Positions 31,901-42,700 of a stretch of DNA of 64,000 nt are shown piece after piece. The notes beneath the pieces were generated by a model that saw nothing but the letters and a program-made list of their open reading frames with translations, was not told where the DNA came from and did no database searches. The position numbers and the translations under genes are program-made. The stretch lies in the NCBI GenBank assembly GCA_020465985.1, contig JAANYP010002031.1, positions 124,001 to 188,000 on the forward strand. The letters are read 5' to 3'. This DNA comes from Centrapalus pauciflorus. Taxonomy: Eukaryota; Streptophyta; Magnoliopsida; Asterales; Asteraceae. The first letter of the stretch is position 1. The number at the start of each line of letters is the position of its first letter.

Positions 31901-33300
31901 AAAGGGTGTTGAGTTTTATTTTGCTATATTCTCCCCCCCCCCCCCCCACCCCTCTACAACTTAGAACAATACACTAGGGAAACCTTTTGGGACCTACAGC
32001 CTTATCTTTTTAGCTTCTTTTCTTAACACCTTCAATTCAGCAAGAAAGTTTTCAGGAAGAATAGTTACCTCAGTCTCAGTCGTGGAGGAGTCCTTAGTTG
32101 TTTCGACATTCTGAGCCATCAAATAAACTTCATCATCAGTGCCTTCTAGCAAGTGTTCTTCTTCGGCAAACAGAGCTCGTCCAACATTTCTTTGCTTGCG
32201 AGACTGTACTGTACTTCGTCTTATAGTAGTTCTCATTCTTTTTCTTCGGAAGACGACACTCGCAAGCAAAGTGACTCAAGTTTCCACAGTTGAAGCAACC
32301 TTTCTCCTTGTCATCTATCTTGTGTTCTACAAACTTTGGCTTCTCAACTATCTCCTTCTATTCGTCATACTTCTTACTCTTTGCTTCTTTGCGGATTTTG
32401 TTTAACGTCTTAGGAAACTTTTTGCGAAAAGCAGTGTTAAGTAGCGCAATTTGTCTCTGAAATTCAGTCACCTAAGGGTCAGAATCAGCATAATCAGAAT
32501 CAGACTCTGAGGACTCAGAAAGAAGTTTGAGAAGTTTTACAGCCTTTGAGGTCTTAAGACTTTTATCAATGAATAGGGCATGTGGGTCAGATGTAGTTGG
32601 TTCATCAACCTTCTTCGTCTCTGATTAACTGTTACCTATGTTTGATAGATGACTAAGTTATCAAACACATCATGGATGCTGATGTCATTGAGTTCTCAAA
32701 TAAGCCAGGCGAATTGCTTTCATTCATGCTTTAACGAGTTTCCCAATTTCCTATCAGCTCCACTTGAGATTTCTTAACCCCATTCTTTCGGAGTTCGTTC
32801 AATAGCGTACAATACCGATGATACGTGGTTTCCAGAAGTTCACTATCCTTGGCAGAGAATATGTCATAGTTGGTTAGAGCATTTGCCTCTTTCTGTTTAG
32901 CGTTCCGATAATTACCTTACATTTATCTCTCAGTCTCTTCCCACATCTCACAAGCATTCTTATAACTATCAATGCTGATTCATATTTCATCCGGAATAGC
33001 CTGGATGATGAAGGAATGGACAATTCTATCAGCTTTCTTATGGTTTAGTTGTTCAGGTGTGAGAACGTTCTTTTCTTTGGCAGCCAATCCGGGGTCAGCA
33101 TCGCGTGGAAGAACCTGGCCGAATTTTGATGGACCGTTGTAGATTGAGTCAAGTATGTCTTCTGCTAAGTCATGTCATTCGATGAAGTCTAGAAATCGGA
33201 ATTTCGACAGAGTGTATCTTCCTCGGTACAAGGTTGGAGGTCTAACATCTTATCCCATGGATAGTGTATCGAGATTCTTATTGAAAGCTTCTTTGATCGA
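28953..33300 (-). pseudogene. gag: copia gag of element E, interrupted by LTR G
   Basis: The N-terminal domain (about 33290 to 32640) reads in broken frames as a UBN2/DUF4219-type capsid region (TLYRGRYTLSKFRFLDFIE, SYKNACEMWEETER). A CCHC zinc knuckle CFNCGNLSHFACEC lies at about 32262-32310. The acidic block 31994-32269 follows, then the LTR insertion, then coiled-coil blocks (30359-30721, ERTKLREKLKDMEYKFHKHG; 29517-29936) and a basic C-terminal block (29021-29386). Gag ends just before the acceptor-like site at 28931. It is the usual Sirevirus-like Gag plan, with stops and frameshifts throughout. Confidence 0.8.
30832..31998 (+). repeat. isolated LTR of family G (about 1.17 kb)
   Basis: It begins TGTTAGGCAC and ends GACCTACA, with a TATA box TATAAAA at 31585-31591, a polyadenylation-like AATAAA at 31887-31892 and a 15-base C tract at 31933-31947, all consistent with plus orientation. 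Element E's gag resumes on both sides, so this is probably a solo LTR. No clear target duplication is visible (GGCAC left, GCCTT right). A small tandem repeat, CTGTTCTTTGTGAACAGAAC-like, occurs four times at 31109-31186. Confidence 0.75.
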
Positions 33301-33973
33301 GGTTGGTAAGTGGTTTATGAGAACTTAAGAACCTAAGTGCGTGAGAAGTTACAACTCTCGGATAAAGCTATATCTGAGAGTTATAACTTGCAGATGGGAC
33401 TTAGAAAAGTATTTTATGAGTTTGAGCACTCTTTGGTACCCGAGAGTTATAACTCACGGATGAAACAGAAATGCTAAAGTCCTTAGATAAATTTTGGTGG
33501 TGTGTTTTCTTAGAAAATTTCAAGTGACAATGATCAATTAGTATGATCCGAGAGTTTTAACTCTTGAATGGTGCATGAAGAATTTGAACGCTTAGAAAAA
33601 TATGCAATTCTGGAAAATTGGTTAGCTATATCTGACAGTTGTAACTCTCGGTTATAAGTAAAAAATTTTAACACTTGAAAATTTTTCAAAATTTTAACTA
33701 GAATAAAGCACAAATCTGAATGATTTTTAAGATCAAACAATCTTTCTTTCACGAATTTATGATTAAACAGCATGATGGTCACCCAAAACAATATAGTATC
33801 AAACGAGATATAACCACAAACAGTTCAGAAATTTTGTTTTAAAGATCAAACAGGTATGTTCATCAAAGAACATGAAGAACACTCAAGAACATAAACAAAA
33901 TTTAAATTTTTTTTTGTGAATTGCAAGCATAAGTAAGAATATCAGCAATAAAACACTTTAAAACCAACTTTTA
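33301..33973 (-). other. leader of element E with palindrome cluster
   Basis: Non-coding sequence between PBS and gag. A palindromic motif (GAGAGTTATAACTCTCGG-like) occurs five times at about 33341-33360, 33374-33390, 33441-33458, 33549-33567 and 33631-33651. Confidence 0.75.
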
Positions 33974-33986
33974 GGCTCTGATACCA
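33974..33986 (-). other. primer-binding site of element E
   Basis: The minus strand reads TGGTATCAGAGCC, two bases from the LTR start at 33989. Confidence 0.92.
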
Positions 33987-33988
33987 AT

Positions 33989-34313
33989 TGTAATTCCCAG
34001 TTTAAGATAAGAATTCAACAATAATCAAGCATTCATCAAGAACAATATGAACATATGAAGAACATTATGAATAAAGTATGAACAAGATGAATACCTTAAG
34101 AGCAATTAAGCAAAGTTAAAATTATAATATAATCCACAGTTTGTAACTTTCTACGACTACATGAAGATGAAACCAAAACCTATTAAAATCAATTTATAAG
34201 CAAACAAGTTGACTTGGATCCAAATACAAAATCAATTGACCCATGGGTTGACTTTTTATGTCTTTAACCCATTTACACATATGATTGAATCCTTACACTT
34301 TAGCCACCAAACA
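33989..34313 (-). repeat. 5' LTR of element E (325 bp)
   Basis: Plus-strand ends are TGTAATTCCC and CCAAACA. It adjoins the PBS on the left and element H on the right. The right flank AAGTT (34314-34318) is the predicted target duplication; its partner is out of view. Confidence 0.82.
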
Positions 34314-34325
34314 AAGTTATATTAA

Positions 34326-35900
34326 TTACATTTCTGACACTGAATCTATCACAATTCTAAGATGTAACATGAATGAAAGGTTGAAACTCTCCATGGAACC
34401 CTTTCGTAAAAGGTTGTATCTTTTCGAAAGGACGCAACTATCAAGATTAGTCCACCATTCTTCCCCTGAATTATATTTTTTGTTGGATAGGTCTTCAACT
34501 CCAAGTAGTTGCCTCATTGTGCTAAACTTTATAATTAGTAGTGCTTTAGTAAGTATGTTAGCTCTTTGTCTTTCTCCGCTGATGTTCACAACTATCAAAT
34601 ATTCTCTTTCAACACATTTTATAATAAAGTGGTACTTGGTGTCAATGTGTTTGCTTCTTCCATGAAATACTGGATTCTTCATAAGTGTTGTTGCTGACTT
34701 GTTATCAACATAAATCTTGATATTCTGTTCTTCAGCATTGGTAATCTTGCTAAGTAGTCTCTTTAGCCATATTGCTTGAGTTAGTGCTACTGTAGCCGCA
34801 ATAAATTCTAATTCACATGATGAAGCGCTACTGTTCCTTGATTCTGAGTAGTCCAACTGATAGGTGAGTTTCCATAGTAGAAAATTATCCCTGTCATTAT
34901 AACCTTCTATGTTGTTTCCTCTTTTGAATCCATAAGTTATTCCATAATCTTTTGTTCCTTTGATGTACCTTAATATCTTGCTTTCATATGATGTTATTGT
35001 GGTTCTTGCATAAAATGACTAAGCAGTCAAATTGAGTAACTTAAGTCGGGTCTTTTTCGTAGTAAATATCATAAGCAGCCAATTATGATTCGATATTCTG
35101 TGGCATCTACATATGATCCTTCTGAAAGTTTAGTCAATTTAAGACATGGTTCCATAGGTATCTTTGCATCTTTGTGATCTAGCATACCTGCATCCTTAAG
35201 TATCTTGTTATTGAAATCTTGTGATAACTTTGCATGACCTCATTTCTGAGATAGTAGGCTAGTAAAACAGGATCACCTATCTTGAACTTATCCTTTATTT
35301 GATCCTTGAATAGTTCAATCTCTTCTTTTGGTGTTCGTGTAATTATCAGGTCATCTACATATACTCCTATCAATAGCGTTGATGACTTGGATGTTCTTGT
35401 GTACACAGCTTGTTCTAGTGCACATTTGTTATAGTCTAACTCCTTCAGGGTCTTATCTAACTTCATATACCAAGCTCGTGGTGCTTGTCTAATACCGTAT
35501 AGAGCTTTAGTGAGTGTATATACTTTGTCTTCATGTCTTGGCTTTACAAATCCATCTGGTTGTGAGACATATACTTCTTCCTTTAAGTCACCTTGTAAAG
35601 GATGTCGAATTTACATCTAGGTGATGTACTTCCTATTTGTTGTAAGCTGCTACAGCTAATATAAGGCGTATTGTCTCAATTCTTGCTGCAGGTGCAAACA
35701 CTTTATCAAGTCTATGCCATGTTCCTGTATGTATCCTTTTGCTACTAGTCTTGCCCTGTGCTTGACTATTTCTCTATTAGTATCTTAAATACCCACTTTA
35801 AACCAATTCCTTTATGATTCCTTGGCAAAATGTCTAGCGTCCATGTATTGTTCTTATTGATAGACTCTATCCCTGCCTTCATGACTTCAATCCATTTTTC
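34326..35900 (-). pseudogene. pol: copia RT and RNase H of element H
   Basis: RT is read in fragments. QAPRAWY lies near 35465-35490, and 35179-35466 contains VYVDDLIITRTPKEE, the catalytic motif. RNase H (34326-34856) has SSCELEFIAATVALTQAIWL and ERQRANILTKAL. An internal deletion near 34856-34900 has removed the first RNase H Asp region. Multiple frameshifts occur between blocks. Confidence 0.83.
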
Positions 35901-37400
35901 ATCCATAGCTGCTTCCTTATAGTTTGTAGGTTCATCTTCAACTAATAGTAACTCTTCATATATTTCACTTAAAGATCTGATCCGCTTCTAGTAACATGAT
36001 AAATTCTAGAGTCTGAAGTTGAATCTATATCTGCCATAGGTGTAGGTATAGTGGTTTTCTGGGGGCTGTAAGTTTCATCATTTTGTGAGTTGGTTGGTGA
36101 GTATAGTTCATTGTAAGTGATATCTTCTGGTTGAGTTTCTTGTTCTATGCTACATCAGGTTTCAACAGTGAAATCACTTAACTCAGGTTCATCTAGATCA
36201 AACTCATTTGTGTATTCTTCCCAATTTTATGTCATGTTTTCTTTAAACTTTACATCTCGACTAACACAAACCTTTTTCGACTCTGGATTAAATAGGTTCA
36301 GTGCCTAGGTATACCATTTGTATACTTTTGTCATCTAATTTTATTAAGTGTTGAGAAGATCCTTTTTCATATGCTGTGTAACCAAAGATTTTAAGGTGAG
36401 TTAGGTCTGGTTTCCTTCCCTTTAATGCTTCATATGGAGTAATGTCTTCTAATGACATAGTAGGTGTACAATTTGGTATTTGTATGGCATGTCTAACTGC
36501 TTATGCCCAAAACATTCGTGCCATCTTTGTTGCTTTCATCGTACATCTTGTAAATGAAAGTATGGTTCGGTTTCTGCGATTAACAACTCCATTTTGTTGA
36601 GGTGAGTATGGTGCAATTGACTGTCTCAGTATGCCATTATCTTTGCAATATTTTAAGAATTTTCCTCCTCTATTTGTTCTAAATATCTTCATCATGGTTC
36701 TGTATTTATTTTCTACCCTTGATTTGATTTCCTTAAAGAATTCAAGTGCTTTATCCTTTGAGCATAGAAAATATTCCCACATATATCTAGAGTAGTCTTC
36801 TACTAGTAGAAATATGTATCTTTTTCCTGATGGTGTAGGTGGTGATATAGGACCACATAAATCCCTATAATCTAATTCCCATGATAGTTTTGATCTTGCC
36901 TGGGTTTGTAGTGAGAGTGGAGCACTACTATGCTTCCCCTTTAAGCATGTATCACATATGCTTGTGGTATTTCTAATACTGGTTATTCCTTCAACCAATT
37001 TCATTGTTGCCAATGACTTTAGAGAGTTAAAGTTCAGGTGGCCTAATCTTGTATGCCAAAGCCATGCTTCATCTTGTAAGTTGCTTGGTAGGCATATAGG
37101 TTCTGCTATTCTTAGGTCTGCTTTATATGAACGATTCTTTTAAGCGCTTGACTCTTAGTAATGCTTTATTGCTTAAATCGTATAAATGTAGTAAGTTTCC
37201 TTCCAACTCTTCATCCATTTTCTGTGAGTTGTTCTAAACTCTAAATGTTGCTAGTAACGTTTGGTATGTAATATACCTTTGATATTACATGTTTCTCCAT
37301 ATTCTTATATTCTAATAGCAAAGATCCTTTCCCTTTGATCTCTATGTACGACCCATCTCAAAGTCATAATTTACCGGTAATCTTATCATCTAGTTCCTTA
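35901..37400 (-). pseudogene. pol: copia protease remnant, GAG-pre-integrase and integrase of element H
   Basis: The integrase block 36501-37013 (170 codons) carries CDTCLKGKHSSAPL, DYSRYMWEYFL, RTNRGGKF (degraded RTDNGGEF) and QQNGVVNRRNRTI, where the usual Glu is Asn. Downstream lies a linker with many stops. Protease-like sequence DNGTISHIT lies near 37400-37440, directly continuous with gag and with no acceptor-like site, unlike A, E and F. Confidence 0.82.
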
Positions 37401-38405
37401 AAGTGATTGTTAATTCAGGTAATATGGCTAATAGTTCCATTATCTCAGATACATGTACTCTCATTTTCAATAGGTAACCAACTTGGTTCTAAGTTGTCTT
37501 CAATTAGTAGGACTTGTTGGTGTTCTTCTATGGTTGCCATAAGCAATGTTGTTTCTAGGTCTTCTTCTATCAGGTTTGACTGCTTAGTGTTTTCACTCGT
37601 CTGTGGACATTCGGACGCATAATGTCCATTCTTCATACATTTATGGCATTGAATTCGACTCATGTCAGGAGTGTGTTGGTACACCCTGTGTGAAGATAGC
37701 AATCTAGATATGTAATAGATTGTCATATGTAATAAAAAAAGGCTTTATTAATACAAGTCATATATGTTTGATCATGATTGTGAATGATGTTTAAGTTCTT
37801 GATTGTGAAGATAAGTTCTTGATGTTAGAATAAGTTCTTAAAGGCATAGGCCACGAACTTAAGTCACACAAGTTCGTAAGAACTTAGCTAGCCGAAGTTC
37901 GTATATGCTTGGGCTTGAAATTGTAAGTTCGTGGGCTTGGGCCTTATACGAACTTATGTGTTATTTTTTGAACTTAATTAGTTATTTTCAGTGACTTTCG
38001 GAGAAATACGTTTTCAGAGCTTGTTTTTGTGCACATACGAGCTAGAAACAATTTCAGAGAGTTTCAGGAGAAATACATCATGTGGGGTCGGTTTCTTATC
38101 GGCTAGCACTGTGTTCGGCTCCGTGTTTCGCGCATGATCGATCTGTTAAGCGTCTAACGAGGATTCCGCACTCGTTTGACGACGTCCCGCCTTGATCTGA
38201 TCTGTAGACGTGGTGAACTTACATAGTGAATTTCTTTGTGTTGCCAGTATTTTCTCTCATAAAAATGAGGGTTCATGATTTTCCTATGCGATCTGAATAT
38301 ATTATTCCCTCGACCTCGTGAGTGGTTAAATATGTTATGACCACGTCCTCTAAAATGGAGGACTCTTCCTACATGTTGTGTGAACATCAAATTCTCTTGA
38401 CTATT
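37401..38405 (-). pseudogene. gag: copia gag of element H, split by a solo LTR
   Basis: The zinc knuckle CHKCMKNGHYASEC lies in 37445-37673. The Arg/Gly-rich segment before it (FRGRGHNIFNHSRGRG, 38228-38390) lies on the far side of the solo LTR. The N-terminal capsid part is lost at the junction with fragment J. An RGG-rich region before a CCHC knuckle is common in copia Gag and binds RNA. Confidence 0.78.
37674..38223 (+). repeat. solo LTR I, related to A/B LTRs (550 bp)
   Basis: It starts TGTTGGTACACCCTGTGTGA, nearly the same first 20 bases as the A/B LTR, and ends GAACTTACA. Inside it is diverged and shorter. The flanks are GAGTG (37669-37673) and TAGTG (38224-38228), a duplication with one mismatch, and H's gag reads on across it. 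It is a solo LTR from a sister family. Confidence 0.87.
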
Positions 38406-38752
38406 GGAACGACCGTAATTTTAAACAAATATTCAACTACAAGAAATAAGCGAATTGAGATGGTCCTTGTTAAGTGGCGACATCATCGTGGTCCGAACCA
38501 CACATGGGAATCTAGAGCAAAAATGATGGCGAATTACCCGAACTTATTTCCGACTTCATGATCTCGAGGACGAGATCAATCCAACGAGGTAGAGATTGTA
38601 ACGCCCGTTTTTTTTATAATTATTTAAATACGAAAATTGATTTGTTATCTTTTATAGCAATTAAATATGGCGCTTGAAATATAAAGTTTGTGACTTAAAG
38701 TAACCAAATATTGTCGAAGTGATATCTTTAAAACTAAACATAAGTTTCATTG

Positions 38753-38804
<52 letters not shown>

Positions 38805-38831
38805 ATGTATATGTATTATTAAAGAATGTTG

Positions 38832-38906
<75 letters not shown>

Positions 38907-39009
38907 TATTAAAGAAAGTTGCTAAAATCTGAAAAAAAAAAATTTATATTAATCTAATGGTACCTAGATTGACTAAATGGAATTGACATTTCATCATTTT
39001 TGCAATTAT
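38406..39009 (+). mobile_element. gypsy fragment J: pol C-terminus and truncated LTR
   Basis: On the plus strand the end of a chromovirus polyprotein is readable (VLVKWRHHRGPNHTWE and YPNLFPTS, ending at 38561), a chromodomain tail like K's. A short spacer and an LTR start TGTAACGCCCG at 38597 follow. The LTR is truncated: by about 39010 the sequence has become copia H2. TA and TG microsatellites fill 38752-38894. Confidence 0.78.
38752..38894. repeat. microsatellites (TA)n(TG)n and (TA)n
   Basis: TA repeats 38752-38773, TG repeats to 38802, unique bases, then TA repeats about 38838-38894, inside the truncated LTR of fragment J. Confidence 0.95.
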
Positions 39010-39097
39010 CAGTTCTGCCTTAGGTGTAGGTATAGTGGTTTGTTGGGGGCTGTAAGTTTCATCATTTTGTGAGTTGGTTGGTGAGGATAGTTCATTG
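39010..39097 (-). pseudogene. copia H2, left piece (integrase-RT linker)
   Basis: 88 bp nearly identical to about 36036-36116 of element H. It continues at 62814 after element A. The last five bases, CATTG, are A's target duplication. Confidence 0.87.
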
Positions 39098-39752
39098 TGT
39101 AAGGTCTACCACTACGAAATCTATCTAGACGCGGAACCGTCAACGAGTGCGGAATCCTCGTTAACGGGTAGACGGAAACAACTCTCACCAAGAAACACGG
39201 AGACTATTAGAAGCTGAACGAGAAACGCACGAACGATCCTACGAACTGATTCTCTCCGAAACGGCACTAACACTGATGATAAACTCGAGATCGCCTTTTG
39301 CTTAATCACTCTCGAATTCTGCAAAAAGTCTGATAATATTTCGAGTCTATCCCTAATTATAGAGGCTAATTCGAGACTGACATGGGCCAAACTCGAATCT
39401 GGCCCAAGGCCCATTCGAGTTTGCCCTCATTGACACTCTCGAATCTCCCTAGATTCGAATCTAGGACCACATTCGAATCTGACACAGATTCGAATGTCAA
39501 ACCTCATATAATTCGAATCTACCTAACTTGTATTGGAAACTTATGTTATTAACTTATGTTTGAATTCATCTTTGAACTTTATGTTTGAACTTCTTGTAGT
39601 ATGATACACCAAGTTCAAACACACAATCAATAACTGACAAACATACATAATCATGCATATCAAATACTAGTTAATTCCCAATACTTTGAATATTACTTAA
39701 ACCAAAATGTTAGATCGCTTAGACTGCTATCGTCACACAGGGTGTACCAACA
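39098..39752 (-). repeat. 3' LTR of element A
   Basis: Plus-strand ends are TGTAAGGTC and TACCAACA; 655 bp, the same length as 62154-62808 and the LTR of element B. TTCGAA-core motifs are dense at 39320-39530. Confidence 0.95.
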
Positions 39753-39772
39753 GACTCCCCCTTGACGATAGC
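39726..39772 (-). other. polypurine tract with flanking inverted repeat (element A)
   Basis: The PPT reads AAGGGGGAG on the minus strand (39755-39763), next to the LTR edge at 39752. The 10-bp inverted repeat GCTATCGTCA (39726-39735) and TGACGATAGC (39763-39772) encloses the junction, with a 27-nt loop exactly as in element B. Confidence 0.82.
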
Positions 39773-39793
39773 TTCTAACTATTTACATCAAGT

Positions 39794-42700
39794 TTAAGTA
39801 CTAGAACTATATATACTACTGCCTGCATATAAACCAGCATCTATACAAACTTTTACTACCTTCTGGAACTTCCTTGCTTCAGATCTCCATGCTTCAATAA
39901 AGAAGATAGGTTGATCATGTAGCTTCTTCAGGTCATCCTTCGGTAGATTTATTAAGTGCAGTGGATCATACACTCTCAAAATCACTTTGTCCTGTGTATC
40001 TTCCATGACTGCTTCTGCTGTGTCATTATCGACGTACCACCATTTCATGTTGCTCAAAATGTTCTGTGGCATCGATTTCATAGGCACCCTTTTCAAGCAT
40101 TTGACTGGTTTATAAACCATTCTGGCCCAAGGCCTTCCCGTATGAGGATCTATCCTTGATCCATCCTCTACTCTCTTGCCTGATCTCGGCTTAAGGCTTT
40201 CAAACTTTCCCGAACGTCCCTCTTTTCTTATTATTTTTGCCATAACTTCAGCATACGGATCCTCGCCGATATTGATCAGTTCTTTCCATGCTAATTCCTT
40301 TACTTCAATCTTGGGCAGTGAATTGAATGCTTTCAGTGTTCGCCTCATGTATTGGAGGCCATCTCTTCTTTTCAAAATAAACAGCTGCAGTTCTCGGTCA
40401 AAGAACCAGCTTATAATCCCTCCTGAGAAATTTCCAGCACCTGGAATTCTCATCTTCTTTTTCATCTTCAGCTGTTCTTTCTTTTCTTCCTTTTTAAACC
40501 AAAGTTTTATCAACTCAGCTCTAGATGGCTCTTTCTCTGCCTCTTCAAGTTCTGTGTCTTCGACTGAGGCTATCTTGATGTCATCTATATCAATCACATT
40601 ATGATTACTGCCCACATATAATTCCGTGATAGGTTGTGAATTTATTATCACCTCGTTGACGTTATCGTCCTCGTCCTCTATCACTTCGTCATCAGATTTC
40701 CAGTCAACAATCTCCTCAGGAACGAATTCCCCTTCCTCCAACTCTTCTATTTCATCTTCAAAGTCAAATTCCATTAGCTCTTCCTCAATGTCTTTTAGCG
40801 CATCTATCATGTCGCTATCCAAAGTTCTTGAAGAACCTGCCTCACCCATTCCTGCTCCTGCTTGACTAGGCTCCCCCTGAGATTGAGCAGCCTGAGTAGC
40901 AGAAAAATCTACTGGCTCATCCTGTCTTTGAGAGCTGGGATCATTGCCTTGGTTATCTTCTTCATCATCATCCCTTGGCCTCTGTACTTCTTGATCTCTG
41001 CACGACGTCTCCCCCTGAGCCTGTAAAATTTTCATTAACTGCTCAATTAGGGAGCGCATCGACCTTATCTCAGCTGCCTGATCTGCTACAAATGATTTTA
41101 ACTTTGTGTTCTCTTCCTGAACTTTCTCCACAATCTTTTTGAGATCGGCATTCTCGTTATGAAGATTTGCGTTATGACTCTGAATTTCATTGATTGCCGT
41201 TGTTAGTCCAAAGATTTGGATTTCCTGGAAGTCAACTCGATCCCTTAGGCGCAGAAACCTTTGATTTTCAGCATATGTGGATGAGGTTGATGGGATGGAT
41301 TGAATTGGCGTTGGAATGATCGGCGCTGGGATATACAGTTCATCTTGAGGTGGTGGTGGTGGAATGGTGGTTTGAGGTTCTTGAGATTGAGGAGTTTGAG
41401 TTTGAGGGTTCTCAGATTGTTTAGCTGAAGCGGAAGATGATCCTTGCATAAATCTGTGACGCTTGGCCCGTTGCCTCGTCACTAACTGTGCAACTTCTTC
41501 TTCTTCAAAATCTGAGTCATCAGACTCTCTTGATATTCTCCTCCTTGAAGCTTCTTCATTAACTACTAACCTTGATCCATAGGTTCCTATTTGAACAGGA
41601 CGTTCTGTAGATTCTGACTCTGGAGCTTCAACTTCAATTTCCTCCATCTCTTCTGATTCGGTGGCAGATGATGACTCATCATTACTAGTCTGCTCTGGCA
41701 CATATTCGTCAACATCTCTCAGCACATCTTCTTCTCCCTCTGGAGGCTCAAGTAATTCTCCCACCAATGCTGCAGATATTTCTTCATTGGCATTAGGTCC
41801 TGCTTCCCAAATTTCATATAGAGTTTGGCACAGCTGATCAGCTTCACTTGGGACATTCGAAGGTCCGGCCTCTTGTACTTCTGGCTGTTGGCTTGTAGAA
41901 GGCCTTGATGCCTGTGTTTGACTCGCAGAAGATCTTTGTCTTCGCCTTTGTGGCTGTGCTCGCGGTGGCTGAGGTTGTTGTTGTTGCTGTGGTTGTCTAG
42001 GTTGAACTTCAACTTCCCCTGCCCAGTTGGCAGTATCTGGGGCTTCAAAATTCCTATCCAAAATAGCTCCAAACAACGGTCCCTCGACTGGAACCGCCAA
42101 CCTTCCTCTGTGCGAGGAGCAATCAGCAAAAATTCTCTTATCCATCACCGCGACACTTTGTATTTCATTCAGCTGAGGCAAATTCGGCAAGAAATGTCTG
42201 ATTAGCATCATTATGAACCGAGGATACAGTAAAAACTGTTGCTGCTCTGGATCCGAAATTTGGTGAACGAATTCCGAGAAAAACATCTGAGAAAAGCTGA
42301 ATGGCCGGTTATATAGTAAAGCGATCATCCCAGACTGGATCTTCGAGACGATGTAATCAAAGCCAGCTTTCTTTGCCGCGAAACAAACCATGAAAACATG
42401 AGCCAAAAATCTCCATTGGCCAATTAGCCCGCTCTTCATGTAGGAAGTCTTCGTGACATCCAAACTGTAACCCATTCTTTGAAAAGCCGCTTGCCTAATA
42501 CTTAGTGGAAAGTCAATAGGCCCAGACTCCTCTTCCTCAGATCCTAGCTGCAACACTTCACGCAGCATATCAGCAGAGAACACTAACGGTTGCCCTGCGA
42601 TCCTTGTCCTTAGCACTGTCGGGGTGACAGAGCAGTCCACCTGAAGATGATCATAAAATTGGCGAACATATGGAATTACAATCTGAATATTATGAGACAA

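Larger units (their letters stand above)
27491..34313 (-). mobile_element. copia element E, 5' part (LTR, gag, start of pol)
   Basis: Reading right to left: 5' LTR (33989-34313), PBS, leader, gag, acceptor-like site, protease, integrase and linker. It is then cut at 27491 by gypsy element D. RT, RNase H and the 3' LTR would lie left of D, outside the window. A G-family LTR sits in its gag. The right flank at 34314 is element H's 3' region. Overall it is heavily decayed. Confidence 0.82.
34314..38405 (-). mobile_element. old copia element H, pol and gag portion
   Basis: This is a minus-strand copia without the Sirevirus features: RNase H (34326-34856), RT, integrase and gag run right to left from about 38405. 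Its left end is cut by element E and its right end by gypsy fragment J. A solo LTR sits inside gag. A second, about 90% similar copy (H2) holds element A. H has the undisturbed version of A's target site at about 36108-36130. Confidence 0.82.

Noticed and set aside
30832..31998. A normal LTR insertion with target duplication for G
   Set aside because: I looked for a 4-6-bp duplication at several possible edges and found none, so only an isolated LTR is claimed.
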